Origin: Hymenobacter baengnokdamensis
GTDB lineage: Bacteria > Bacteroidota > Bacteroidia > Cytophagales > Hymenobacteraceae
Length of the DNA: 64,000 nucleotides
Direction of reading: 5' to 3'
Assembly: GCF_008728635.1 (NCBI RefSeq)
Contig: NZ_CP044285.1
Coordinates: forward strand, 3,410,001-3,474,000
The notes under the pieces were generated by a model, which had not been told where the DNA came from, ran no database searches, and worked only from the letters and a program-made list of their open reading frames with translations. Made by a program: the position numbers and the translations under genes. Shown piece after piece: positions 7,891 to 16,781 of the stretch (its first letter is position 1; the number at the start of each line of letters is the position of its first letter).

Positions 7891-9408
7891 CTACCGGCGG
7901 CGGCGGGGCTTTTCCTCTTCCTCGTCGTCATCATCGCCGAAGCTGGGCATGGTGAACATAGAGGAAAGCAAATCTTTGAACTGGGCGCCGCCCGTGAGGC
8001 GGTTGCGCGAGATGAGCGAGTGCTCGGCCAGGCCGTGCAGCAGGAATTCCATCAGGAAATAAGTCGTTTCGGCATCGTCCTTGGGGTGCAGCTCGGTTAC
8101 GATGGCGCGCAGGCCGGGCACTTTGTCGAGGGCGGCGCGGTAGTCTTCGGTGCTGGCGTCGTGCAGGATATCGAGCGTGTTGCCGTTGCCAAACCACTCC
8201 TGCACCGTTTTGTAGGGCGAGGGGCGGTTTTTGAGCTTCTTAGCCTTGTCGGGGTCGGGGAAATAGTTCAGGAACAGCGTGCGGATGGCCTTGCCCATGA
8301 GCTTCTCGGCCACGATGCCGGCGCCCTCCTGTTCGCCCTCGTACACCAATTCGACCTTGCCCGTGATGGCAGGCACGGCCGAGATAAAGTCGGCCACGCG
8401 CACGTAGGTGCTGGTTTCACCGTTGATGAGCGCCCGGCGCTCGGCCCCGGCAATCACCTGCTCGTAGGCCGAGATGGTGAGGCGGGCCGATACGCCCGAC
8501 TTGGCATCGACAAACTCGGAGCCGCGCGCCTCAACGGCCACCTGTTCCACGAGGTCGTGGATGATTTCGTTGCTGGTTACCAGGCCTTTCTGCTCCTCTT
8601 TGATGCGGGCTTCCTGCTTGGTAATGCGCTTGCCGATTTCAATCGACTTGGGATAGTGCGTGATAATCTGGGCGTCGATGCGGTCCTTGAGCGGCGTTAC
8701 GATGCTACCCCGGTTGGTGTAGTCCTCGGGGTTGGCCGTGAACACAAACTGGATATCGAGCGGCAGGCGCACCTTGAAGCCGCGAATCTGGATGTCGCCC
8801 TCCTGCAATATATTAAATAGCGAAACCTGAATACGGGCCTGTAAGTCGGGTAATTCGTTGATTACGAAAATGCCCCGGTGCGCGCGCGGAATCAGGCCGA
8901 AGTGAATAACCCGCTCATCGGAGTACGGCAGTTTGAGCGTGGCGGCCTTGATGGGGTCGGCGTCGCCGATGAGGTCGGCCACCGACACGTCGGGCGTCGC
9001 CAGCTTCTCGGTGTAGCGGTCGTTGCGGTGCATCCAGCTCACGGGCGTGTCGTCGCCCTTCTCGGCAATGAGGTTTTTGGCAAATACCGACAGCGGCTGC
9101 AACGGGTCGTCGTTCAGCTCCGAGCCTTCGACCACGGGCATATACTCATCGAGCAGGTTGATGAGCAGGCGCGCGATGCGCGTCTTGGCCTGGCCGCGCA
9201 AGCCCAGCAGGTTGATGTGGTGCCCGGCCAGAATAGCGCGCTGCAACTCGGGTATCACGGTTTCCTCGTAGCCGAAGATGCCGGGAAACACATCCTCTTT
9301 GTTTTTGAGTTTAGAAATGAGGTTGTCCCGCAGCTCTTGTTTCACGGTGCGGGGCTGGTAACCACTGGCGCGGAGCTGGCCCAGGGTGCGGATAGTTTCG
9401 TGCTTCAT
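7891..9408 (-). CDS. AAA+ ATPase of the magnesium-chelatase/MoxR type
   Basis: A 505-residue AAA+ protein related to magnesium-chelatase subunit I and MoxR chaperones. The P-loop GLRGQAKT is at residues 69-76. The Walker B region reads GIFVINELPDL (180-190), so Asn184-Glu185 replaces the usual Asp-Glu. Sensor 1 is in FVFTANPEDY, and the Arg-rich LKDRIDAQI follows. The tail is acidic then basic (DDDDEEEE then KPRRRR). The upstream gene encodes a VWA-domain protein, the usual partner of such ATPases. I infer a two-component metal-insertion or protein-remodelling machine; its client is unknown. Confidence 0.87.
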   Translation of the reverse strand: MKHETIRTLGQLRASGYQPRTVKQELRDNLISKLKNKEDVFPGIFGYEETVIPELQRAILAGHHINLLGLRGQAKTRIARLLINLLDEYMPVVEGSELNDDPLQPLSVFAKNLIAEKGDDTPVSWMHRNDRYTEKLATPDVSVADLIGDADPIKAATLKLPYSDERVIHFGLIPRAHRGIFVINELPDLQARIQVSLFNILQEGDIQIRGFKVRLPLDIQFVFTANPEDYTNRGSIVTPLKDRIDAQIITHYPKSIEIGKRITKQEARIKEEQKGLVTSNEIIHDLVEQVAVEARGSEFVDAKSGVSARLTISAYEQVIAGAERRALINGETSTYVRVADFISAVPAITGKVELVYEGEQEGAGIVAEKLMGKAIRTLFLNYFPDPDKAKKLKNRPSPYKTVQEWFGNGNTLDILHDASTEDYRAALDKVPGLRAIVTELHPKDDAETTYFLMEFLLHGLAEHSLISRNRLTGGAQFKDLLSSMFTMPSFGDDDDEEEEKPRRRR

Positions 9409-9479
9409 TAGGTCTTAAACCCGCTTAACGGGCGTGTGGTTCAGCCGGGCAGCGGCGAGTTGAACGTGGATAGTATTCA

Positions 9480-9522
9480 AAAAACGCTTCCCATTTCCCG
9501 GTTAGAAATAGGAAGCGTTTTT
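9480..9522. terminator. Stem-loop between the VWA and AAA+ genes
   Basis: AAAACGCTTCC pairs with GGAAGCGTTTT, with a second short ATTTC/GAAAT stem inside and a T-tract. It lies between two functionally paired leftward genes, so either they are transcribed separately or this stem attenuates the second gene. Confidence 0.7.
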
Positions 9523-9540
9523 GCAGCGACAAGCAGTAGC

Positions 9541-10650
9541 TTACAACGACTTGCGCCGGTTCTTTTTATAGTCTTCAAATACCAGGTGCCCCAGCCCTTT
9601 CAGGCCCGAGTAATAGGCCTTGCCCTGGTTTACTTCCGTAAACTCCTCCACGAATTTTTGCAAATACGGGTCGGAGGTAATCATGAAGGTGGTAATCGGA
9701 ATCTTGATGCGGCGGGCGGCGGCGGCCAGGTTCAGCGTCTTGTTCACCACCTTGCGGTCGAGGCCAAACGAGTTTTTGTAGTAGCCGTTGCCTTCCTTAA
9801 GGCAGGTCGGCTTGCCGTCGGTAATCATGAAAATCTGCTTGTTGGGCGTTTTACGCTTGCGCAGCAAATCCATCGCCAGCTCCAGGCCGGCCACCGTGTT
9901 GGTATGGTAGGGGCCGACCTGCAGATAGGGCAAGTCCTTGACCTCAATCTGCCAGGCGTCGTTGCCGAACACAATCACGTCGAGCGTGTCCTTAGGGTAT
10001 TTCTGCTTCACCAGCTCGGCCAGCGCCATCGCCACCTTTTTGGCGGGCGTGATGCGGTCCTCGCCGTAGAGTATCATCGAGTGGGAGATGTCAATCATCA
10101 GCACCGTGCTGGTCTGGGACTTATGCTCGTTTTCGCGCACTTCGAGGTCGCCCTCGGTCAGCATGAAATTGTCGCCGTCCATGCCGTGGTTGAGCTGGGC
10201 ATTGCGGATGGATTCCGACATCTGAATCTGCTCCAGCGAGTCACCGAAGCGGAACTCGCGCAGGTCGGTACTCTGCTCGTCGCCCTGTCCGGTGTGGGGC
10301 GTACGGTGGTTGCCGGTGCTGCTCTTCTTGAGCTTGCCGAAAATCTCCTCCAGCGCCGATTTGCGGATTTTCTGCTCGGTCTTGGGCGTGATTTTCAGCT
10401 CGCCCCGCTCCTGCTCATTCTCATCGATGTAGCCCTTTTTCTTGAGGTCGTCGATGAAGTTTCCCATGCCGTAGTCGTTGTCAGTGAGGCCGTACTGCTT
10501 GTCGAGCTCATTGAGCCACTGCAACGCCTCGCCCACGTCGCCGCTGGTGATGGTAATGAGCTGCATAAAGAGCTTGAATAACTGCTCAAATCCCTTATCG
10601 CCCGAGTTTTCATCGGGCACAAAATCACGAAAGCGAACCCCAATAGCCAT
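9541..10650 (-). CDS. VWA-domain protein, partner of the AAA+ ATPase
   Basis: A 369-residue cytosolic protein. The N-terminal 175 residues are helical and charged. A von Willebrand A domain follows with a complete MIDAS: MIDISHSM (D187, S189, S191), the Thr in HTNTVAG, and ITDGKP. It resembles BchD/CoxE-type VWA partners of MoxR and chelatase ATPases, which carry substrates to the AAA+ ring. It is transcribed ahead of the AAA+ gene, 132 bp away, with a stem-loop between them. Confidence 0.85.
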   Translation of the reverse strand: MAIGVRFRDFVPDENSGDKGFEQLFKLFMQLITITSGDVGEALQWLNELDKQYGLTDNDYGMGNFIDDLKKKGYIDENEQERGELKITPKTEQKIRKSALEEIFGKLKKSSTGNHRTPHTGQGDEQSTDLREFRFGDSLEQIQMSESIRNAQLNHGMDGDNFMLTEGDLEVRENEHKSQTSTVLMIDISHSMILYGEDRITPAKKVAMALAELVKQKYPKDTLDVIVFGNDAWQIEVKDLPYLQVGPYHTNTVAGLELAMDLLRKRKTPNKQIFMITDGKPTCLKEGNGYYKNSFGLDRKVVNKTLNLAAAARRIKIPITTFMITSDPYLQKFVEEFTEVNQGKAYYSGLKGLGHLVFEDYKKNRRKSL

Positions 10651-10713
10651 AATAATCTACGTAACGGTAGTGGTGGCAAAAACAACGGCCCGCGGGGCAA
10701 TGTTCATTATCCC

Positions 10714-10995
10714 ATGAAAGCCATCTGGAATAATACCGTCGTGGCCGAGAGCGACGACACCGTTGTGGTTGAGAATAACCACTATTTCCCCGCAAGCTCG
10801 CTCAAAAAAGAGTTTTTTGAGGACAGCATTGCCCACACCACCTGCCCCTGGAAAGGCCGCGCCAGCTACTACTCGCTGCGCGTAAACGACGCGCTCAACA
10901 AGGATGCCGCCTGGTATTACCCCCAGCCCAGCCCCGCCGCCGCCAACATTCAGGGCCGGGTAGCATTCTGGAAGGGCGTGAAGATTGAGGCGTAG
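10714..10995 (+). CDS. DUF427 family protein
   Basis: A 93-residue protein beginning MKAIWNNTVVAES with the conserved VVENNHYFP, TTCPWKGRASYYSL and WYYPQP blocks of DUF427, a small beta-barrel family sometimes called nucleotidyltransferase-like. Its biochemical role is not established. It stands alone, divergent from the VWA gene. Its TAG stop lies within the long palindrome that follows. Confidence 0.85.
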   Translation: MKAIWNNTVVAESDDTVVVENNHYFPASSLKKEFFEDSIAHTTCPWKGRASYYSLRVNDALNKDAAWYYPQPSPAAANIQGRVAFWKGVKIEA

Positions 10996-11056
10996 TAAAA
11001 AGCGTGCTGCCTCGACAAGCAGCTGCCTGTCGAGGCAGCACGTTTTTTACTACGCC
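10989..11056. terminator. 29-bp near-perfect palindrome, bidirectional terminator
   Basis: The left arm 10989-11017 and right arm 11028-11056 pair at 28 of 29 positions, with a 10-nt loop. The arms carry an A-tract and a T-tract on the outer side. The DUF427 stop codon is inside the left arm. The convergent MDR gene ends 28 bp further on, so one structure probably ends both transcripts. Confidence 0.9.
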
Positions 11057-11083
11057 CTAAACAGCTTCGTTAGCGTTTGCTCT

Positions 11084-12040
11084 TCAAGGAATTATCACCA
11101 CTTTGCCGGTGGTATGCTTCGACTCAATCTGCTCGAAGGCCTTTTTCACCTCAGCCAGCGGGAAGGTAGCCGCGATGGGCAGGTGCAGCTTACCGGCATC
11201 GGCCAGCTCGCGCAGGTGGTCGAGGTCGGGCACGCTGGGCTGGGCCATTACGTGCGTGAAATAGACGCCGGGGGGCAAGCTTAGTGCTTTACCATCGTTG
11301 AGCACCGAGATGAGCCGGCCGGCCGGCTTCAGCGCCGCCAGGCTCTGGGTAAGCGTGTCGCCGCTAATGGCGTCAAACAGTAGGTCAACGCCTTCCGGAG
11401 CTATTTTCTTTACCGATTCGGCTACCGGGCCGGCCGCGTAGTCGATGGTAAAATCGGCTCCGAGCTTACTCATATAGTCGGCATTTTGGGCGCTGGCCAC
11501 GGCTATCACCGTGGCTCCTACGCTTTTGGCCAGCTGAATAGCTACGCTGCCAACTCCGCCCGACGCCCCCAGAATCAGAACGGTTTCGCCGCTTTTCAGC
11601 TTACCGGCCGTGAAAACCGACTGATAGGCCGTGAGCCCCGCCAGCGGCAGGCCGCCGGCTTCTTCCCAGCTGAGGGTAGCCGGGCGCCGCGCCAGATAGC
11701 ATTCAGGAATTACTATGTATTCGGCAAAAGTGCCGTGCTGTACCACGGGGCGGCGCACGTAGCCATACACCTCGGCACCGTCAGCGAAGCGGGAAGCTCC
11801 GTGGCCGCGCTTTTCAACTACCCCGGCCACGTCCCAGCCCGGCACGGCCGGGAAAGCGTTGGGCACTACCTGCTGAAAATAGCCTTCCCGCACGATGTAA
11901 TCGACGGGGTTAATACCGGCGGCTTTTACGCGCAGCAGCACGTCGCCCTCGCCCAGTTCGGGCAGGTCAAGGGGGCCAACCTTTATTTTATCGATGCCGC
12001 CAAACTCGGTGTAGTAGGCGGCTTGCGTTTGCTTTGCCAT
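11084..12040 (-). CDS. MDR-family NADP-dependent quinone/enone oxidoreductase
   Basis: A 318-residue medium-chain dehydrogenase/reductase without the structural or catalytic zinc ligands, so of the quinone oxidoreductase type. The N-terminal GroES-like domain has GINPVDYIVREG and FPAVPGWDVAGVV. The Rossmann motif LGASGGVGSVAIQLAK lies near residues 157-172. It ends in HTTGKVVI, typical of the family. It probably reduces quinones or alpha,beta-unsaturated carbonyls using NADPH; the substrate is not predictable. Confidence 0.88.
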   Translation of the reverse strand: MAKQTQAAYYTEFGGIDKIKVGPLDLPELGEGDVLLRVKAAGINPVDYIVREGYFQQVVPNAFPAVPGWDVAGVVEKRGHGASRFADGAEVYGYVRRPVVQHGTFAEYIVIPECYLARRPATLSWEEAGGLPLAGLTAYQSVFTAGKLKSGETVLILGASGGVGSVAIQLAKSVGATVIAVASAQNADYMSKLGADFTIDYAAGPVAESVKKIAPEGVDLLFDAISGDTLTQSLAALKPAGRLISVLNDGKALSLPPGVYFTHVMAQPSVPDLDHLRELADAGKLHLPIAATFPLAEVKKAFEQIESKHTTGKVVIIP

Positions 12041-12111
12041 TGGAAAAGGAGAATTACGAGTGGTAAGTACCTGCTCATAACCAGGGCCCCGCCCAATAGT
12101 TAGGGCGCATG

Positions 12112-12149
12112 AAAAAGCTCCGGCTGCGCAGGGCAGCCGGAGCTTTTTT
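12112..12149. terminator. Intrinsic terminator of the desaturase gene
   Basis: AAAAAGCTCCGGCTGC pairs with GCAGCCGGAGCTTTTT around a short loop. It lies 23 bp past the leftward desaturase stop. Confidence 0.92.
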
Positions 12150-12171
12150 CGGTTTCAGCGCGGCCGGGCCG

Positions 12172-13158
12172 TTAGCTAATCCACTTAAACTTGTATTCGA
12201 GCTTGGGCACCGGCATGCGGTCGCTAACGCGGCGCAGGCGGTTGGGCAGGGCCATTACGTAGTCGCGGGCCTTCTCGGCGGCGGGCGTCAGGCCGGTATG
12301 GTCCGCAATTTTCCAGTCCGTGATGAGCGTATCCAGGATATCGGTATAGTCGCTGCTGGTGTATACCCCGAGGCGCTGAGCGGCATCGGTGAAGTGCCCG
12401 AAGGTTTTGCCCATATCCACGCCCAGCTCGCGCATGTAGTGCGCCGGCATCACGATTTTCTTGCGCATCATGTCCTCGAAGGCCAGCATCATCTCGCTGG
12501 GGTCCAGCTCGAAAATCTTTTCCACGAAGGTTTTGTAGGCGCGAGCGTGGCGGTTTTCGTCGCCGGCAATCATGCCGCAGATTTTCGAGAGCTGGTCGTC
12601 GCCGGCGGTGCGGGCCAGCTGGCCCACGCGGCGGTGCGAGATGTTGGTAGCCATCTCCTGGTAGCTCGTGTACACGAAGGCGCGGTACGGGTCGTTGGCC
12701 GTGCCCAGGTCGAAGCCGTCGTTAATCAGGTACTGCGTGCTGACCTCAAACTCGCGCATGTTTACGCGGCCGCAGAGGTAGAGGTAGCGGTTGAGCAGGT
12801 CGCCGTGGCGGTTTTCCTCGGCCGTCCAGCCCCGAATCCACTGCGCCCAGCCGTTATCGCGGTCGCGGTTGAGGTTGTCGAGCTCATGAAACCAGGCTTC
12901 GTAGTTAGGCAGCGCCTCTTCGGTGATGGTGTCGCCGATGAGCACGGCCAGCAGGTCGTAGCTGAGGGTAGAAGCCCGCTCGCGCAATTCCTTTACTTCC
13001 TCGAAGAAGGTGTCGCGGCGCGAGTCCGGCAGGTAATCAGCGGGTTGCCAGCTATCCTCTACCTTCTTAAGAAAGGTATAGATATTATCTTTCAGATAGC
13101 CTTCAAGTTGCTGAAGTACTTCGCCGCGCGAAATAAGAAGGTCGTTACTGAGTACCAT
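12172..13158 (-). CDS. Acyl-ACP desaturase (ferritin-like di-iron)
   Basis: Introduces a double bond into acyl-ACP, setting membrane unsaturation; soluble. The 328-residue product has the two di-iron ligand helices: EENRH (residues 114-118) and DENRH (200-204), plus an upstream Glu helix. This matches the plant stearoyl-ACP desaturase family rather than membrane desaturases. ATG 13158 is preferred over the in-frame start at 13173 because it directly precedes VLSNDLL. The desaturation position cannot be read from sequence. A stand-alone transcript with its own terminator. Confidence 0.9.
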   Translation of the reverse strand: MVLSNDLLISRGEVLQQLEGYLKDNIYTFLKKVEDSWQPADYLPDSRRDTFFEEVKELRERASTLSYDLLAVLIGDTITEEALPNYEAWFHELDNLNRDRDNGWAQWIRGWTAEENRHGDLLNRYLYLCGRVNMREFEVSTQYLINDGFDLGTANDPYRAFVYTSYQEMATNISHRRVGQLARTAGDDQLSKICGMIAGDENRHARAYKTFVEKIFELDPSEMMLAFEDMMRKKIVMPAHYMRELGVDMGKTFGHFTDAAQRLGVYTSSDYTDILDTLITDWKIADHTGLTPAAEKARDYVMALPNRLRRVSDRMPVPKLEYKFKWIS

Positions 13159-13435
13159 ACAAGGGAATGCCACCAGTGAGCGGCTGGTGAATGAACGCGC
13201 GAAGGTCGGGTTTTAGTTGAGTTTTACGGGTACATGATTTTGGCATTGTCGGGTTTTAGCCCATATCAGCAACTTATAATTGTTCCAGTCAGTGCTACCT
13301 TGCTTGTTTTCAGGCCGTAGCCGTAAGCAGGCCGCCGCAAGGCCGAGCCAGAGATGGAGGCTGCTGCGCCTTATCCGTCGTGGCTGGCCGAGATTTGCCG
13401 GATAGTGTCTTCTATCGAAACCGGTTTTTCTTTCC

Positions 13436-14074
13436 GTGCCCGCTCCTGCAACTGCCCCAGCCGCCGTGCCCCCACTCACTGAGTTTGCCAGCTTCTACCT
13501 CTACGGCCTTAGCAATAACCCTTACCGGCAATCGGCTGACGTCGAAAAGTTCGGGCAGTTGTATGACCTGGTAATTGGTGCCCACGGTGGCGTAAGTATC
13601 GGCAGCTCGTTTCATCCCTATCAGCTCATCGGCCCAGGTGGCGTAACGGTGTGGTACGCGGCGTATGCGCAGCTCTATAGTCAGCCCAACCGGGCCGCGC
13701 TGTTTGAGGCCATGACCGATGAGCAGGCGCGGTTTCTGGTAGCCCCGCCGGCCTCATTCAGCGCGTTTCACGTGTGGCCCGACACGCGCCTGACCAGCGA
13801 GGAAAACCCGGTTTTCAGCCACTATATTCCGTTTGTGCTGCCTTTTTTGGTGCGCAAAGGCCCGGCCGCGTTGCGCTGGGATGCCGAGTTTGCAGCGGCA
13901 GCGGCTGGCACCCCCGAGGGCATTCAGCCTTACCTGGAAGCCGTGGTAACCGCCCTACGGTTTGTGCAGCCCGCGCCGGCTTTCGTGCTGGGCTTCGCAG
14001 AGTTTGACGAACAGCAGCCCGAGCGCGTAATCGAGCGGTTTATGAGCTGCCGCGATACCCTGCTCACGCGCTAG
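13436..14074 (+). CDS. Hypothetical protein, 212 residues
   Basis: I do not recognise this protein. It starts at GTG 13436, with a Pro/Ala-rich first 15 residues. The rest is a compact, mixed alpha/beta sequence rich in aromatics (FYLYGLSNNPYRQ, GGVSIGSSFHPYQLIGPGG, FHVWPDTRL). There is no signal peptide or membrane span. Codon use matches neighbouring real genes. The rightward gene converges with GH1 across 42 bp. The true start may be slightly further downstream. Confidence 0.7.
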   Translation: MPAPATAPAAVPPLTEFASFYLYGLSNNPYRQSADVEKFGQLYDLVIGAHGGVSIGSSFHPYQLIGPGGVTVWYAAYAQLYSQPNRAALFEAMTDEQARFLVAPPASFSAFHVWPDTRLTSEENPVFSHYIPFVLPFLVRKGPAALRWDAEFAAAAAGTPEGIQPYLEAVVTALRFVQPAPAFVLGFAEFDEQQPERVIERFMSCRDTLLTR

Positions 14075-14116
14075 CCCAAGGCTCCGAAAATAACCTGTCG
14101 CAGGCAGTCATTTCGC

Positions 14117-15583
14117 TTACTGCTGGCTGAAGCCGGCCCGCCCGGCCCCGACCGTTACCGGTGCGCCACCCAAAAACTCGCCGTACCAGTGGCCCGAGTC
14201 TTTAATAATGCGCTCCTGGGTTTCATAATCGACGTGCACGAGCCCGAAGCGCGGACGATAGCCCTCGGCCCATTCGAAGTTGTCGGTAAAGCTCCAGGGG
14301 AAATAGCCGTTTACCTGAATATTGTCGCGGCGGGCCCGCAGCACCTGGCCGATGACCGCTTGCAGGTAAGCCCGACGAGCGGTATCGGGCACGCGGCCTG
14401 CCCGGGGCTGGTCGGCAAAGGCCGCGCCCGACTCCGTAACGAACAGCTCGGGTGCGCCGGGGTAGGTAGCAAACTGCTTCAGCATGTGGTAAACCGACTC
14501 GGGGTACACCTCCCAGCCCATTTCGGTGGTAGGCACGCCACGCCTGGCGGCCGGCACGAGGGCCGCGCCCAGCAGCGGCAGCCAGGGTGCCCGGCGCACC
14601 ACCTCGCGGGTATAGTTCTGAATACCCCAGAAATCGAAGTCGAACTGCATCCGCTGCTCGTCGCCGGGGCGCTGGTAGCGGCGCAGCAGCCATCCCAGGG
14701 CGGGCAGCTCGGCCGTTGGATAGCCCAGGCCGAGCGTAGGCTCCACAAAAAAGCGATTGAGCAGCGCATCGGCGCGGCGCGTGGCCGCCTCGCTGGGGCC
14801 GTGGCCCGGCCGGGCCGGCGTAAGGTAGGAGCACGAAAACGTGGTGCCGATGCGGGCAGTATCGGGCAGCGCCGCCCGCAGCGCCCGGCCGCCCTCGGCC
14901 TGGGCCAGCGTAGCGTGGTGGGCCGCCGCCAGAAAGGCGGGCAGACTGCGGCGCCCCGGCGCGTGAATGCCCAGCAGATGCCCCGCCCCCACAAATACCA
15001 TCGGCTCGTTGAGCACCATCCAGTGCTGCACACGGTCGCCGAGGCGGCGGGCCAGCACCTGGGCGTAGTCGGCCAGCCAGCCCACTACGGCACGGTTGGC
15101 CCAGCCGCCGCGCTGTTGCAAAGCCAACGGCAAATCCCAGTGATACACCGTCAGCCAGGGGCGCAGGTCGCGCTCCAGGCAGGCATCCACGAGGCGGTCG
15201 TAGAAATCGAGTCCACGCCTGCTGACCGCCCCGGTGCCCTCGGGCAGCACCCGCGACCACGCCACCGAGAGGCGGAAATCGGTTAAGCCCAGCCCCTGCG
15301 CCAGGTTTAAATCGTGCTCGTAGCGCGTGAAGAAGTCGGTACTGACGCGGGCATGCTCACCACGCTGAATAGCGCCCGGCCGGCGCGTAAACTCATCCCA
15401 GATGCTCGGGCCTTTGCCCTGCTGCTGCCAGGCCCCCTCTACCTGGTAGGCTGCGCAGGCTGCCCCCCAGTAAAAATCGGGCCCGAAGTCGCTGCGCGAA
15501 TAGCTGCTGGGAGTGGTGGCCGGGAAAAAGGCATCTGGCAATTCCAGCGGGGGCCTGCTGGCAACAAGAAGGTCGTTGGGCAT
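14117..15583 (-). CDS. Family 1 glycoside hydrolase (beta-glucosidase-like)
   Basis: Hydrolyses beta-glycosides by a retaining mechanism. 488 residues, a full (beta/alpha)8 GH1 domain. FYWGAACAAYQVEGAW marks the N-terminus, the acid/base Glu is in VLNEPMV (E193), and the nucleophile Glu is in FVTESGAAF near 385, where the more usual ITENG has Ser for Asn. DNFEWAEGYRPRFGLVHVDYET is the C-terminal aglycone-site block. ATG 15583 is preferred to the TTG directly before it. No signal peptide, so probably cytosolic. The sugar specificity is open. Confidence 0.92.
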   Translation of the reverse strand: MPNDLLVASRPPLELPDAFFPATTPSSYSRSDFGPDFYWGAACAAYQVEGAWQQQGKGPSIWDEFTRRPGAIQRGEHARVSTDFFTRYEHDLNLAQGLGLTDFRLSVAWSRVLPEGTGAVSRRGLDFYDRLVDACLERDLRPWLTVYHWDLPLALQQRGGWANRAVVGWLADYAQVLARRLGDRVQHWMVLNEPMVFVGAGHLLGIHAPGRRSLPAFLAAAHHATLAQAEGGRALRAALPDTARIGTTFSCSYLTPARPGHGPSEAATRRADALLNRFFVEPTLGLGYPTAELPALGWLLRRYQRPGDEQRMQFDFDFWGIQNYTREVVRRAPWLPLLGAALVPAARRGVPTTEMGWEVYPESVYHMLKQFATYPGAPELFVTESGAAFADQPRAGRVPDTARRAYLQAVIGQVLRARRDNIQVNGYFPWSFTDNFEWAEGYRPRFGLVHVDYETQERIIKDSGHWYGEFLGGAPVTVGAGRAGFSQQ

Positions 15584-15691
15584 CAAACGGAGCTACGGGA
15601 AGGCGGTAAATAGTGCGCAGCGAGTGGTAGTCACTGGACAGTAAGCGTGGTAGTTGGCGGCTTTGCCCCGGCGGGCTATTTCGGGGCGGGG

Positions 15692-16723
15692 CTACAACGC
15701 CAGGGCGGGCGGCCCCACGCCCAGCTGCTCGGCCAGCAGGCGGGCCAGCACGGCGCCGGTCTGGTCGGGATACTGCACGCGAATCGGCTGGCCCCGGTGC
15801 AGCCAGTCGTCGATGCGGTCGAGGTGCTTGTCTTTGAGGCCGCGCACCACGGGCACGCCCATTTTATCGAGCGCGGCGGCGTTGCACTGCTGCTCATACT
15901 GCTGCTTCATGGGCACTACCAGCAGCTTTTTACCTAAAAAAAGCGCCTCGGCGGGCGTTTCGAAGCCCGCGCCGCAGAGCACGCCGTGGGCGCGGGCCAG
16001 GCTCTGAAGAAAATCGTCGCTGCTCACGGGCCACACCCGCACGTTGCCGTAGTCGGCGGGCTGCTGGCTGTGCTTCGAAAACACCTCCCACTGCACCGAG
16101 CGGCTGAGGTAGCGCAGGCGCTCAACCAGCCTTTGCTCGTCGAAAGCCGGCAGATACACCGTGTAGTAGCCCTCGTCGGTGGGCGTCAGCTCGCGCACCT
16201 GCCGCCGAATAACGGGCGTGCTGATACCCGGCGCATACTCCTGAAAGTGAAAGCCATACTGCGCCGTGCTCGGTGCGTAGTAGCGCAGCACGGCGCGGCC
16301 GGCGGGGTCTTCCTGCGCGGGGCGGGGCGCGGCAGGGTGCAGCACGGCGCTCTGGTGGCTCAAGGCTACGCACGGGCGGTGGCGCAGCCGGCAGGCCCAG
16401 GCCGACACCGGCTCAAAATCGTTGATTACCAGATTGTAGCGCTCTACCGGCAACTGCCGGATATCGTACACGAAACCGGCCGAGTTGAATTGCCGAAAGG
16501 TCTTCACAAAGTTGATACCGCCCTTCTTGCCAAATACAAAACCCATGCCCCCTACCCGGTACTGTACCGAAAAGGGCAGCGGCAAATCGGCGGGCGGACC
16601 GCTCACCAGCACGTCGAGCTGCCCGCCCAGCGCCTCCACTTGCTGCCGAAGCAGGGGCACCACGTCGAGAGCCCGCATCAAGTGCCCATTGCCAGTGCCC
16701 TGAATAGCATAAAGAATATGCAT
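15692..16723 (-). CDS. MurG-like glycosyltransferase (GT-B fold)
   Basis: A 343-residue GT-B enzyme. The N-terminal GTGNGHLMRA loop (residues 9-18) and C-terminal GAGFETPAEALFLGKKLLVVP block are typical of nucleotide-sugar-binding GT28-like proteins (PF13528 type). It starts 58 bp after the LpxH-like phosphoesterase gene on the same strand, so the pair is probably co-transcribed. That suggests a glycolipid or envelope-sugar step, but donor and acceptor cannot be read. The last 10 residues are low complexity. Confidence 0.78.
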   Translation of the reverse strand: MHILYAIQGTGNGHLMRALDVVPLLRQQVEALGGQLDVLVSGPPADLPLPFSVQYRVGGMGFVFGKKGGINFVKTFRQFNSAGFVYDIRQLPVERYNLVINDFEPVSAWACRLRHRPCVALSHQSAVLHPAAPRPAQEDPAGRAVLRYYAPSTAQYGFHFQEYAPGISTPVIRRQVRELTPTDEGYYTVYLPAFDEQRLVERLRYLSRSVQWEVFSKHSQQPADYGNVRVWPVSSDDFLQSLARAHGVLCGAGFETPAEALFLGKKLLVVPMKQQYEQQCNAAALDKMGVPVVRGLKDKHLDRIDDWLHRGQPIRVQYPDQTGAVLARLLAEQLGVGPPALAL

Positions 16724-16781
16724 TTTACACTATATTAAACAGCTAATCAGCCCATCTTCTAGCTGCTGTACGCAGCGGGGC

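Noticed and set aside
13213..13479. Leftward 88-residue frame before the unknown 212-residue gene
   Set aside because: No domain or signal, lies in the gap and overlaps the start of the rightward gene.
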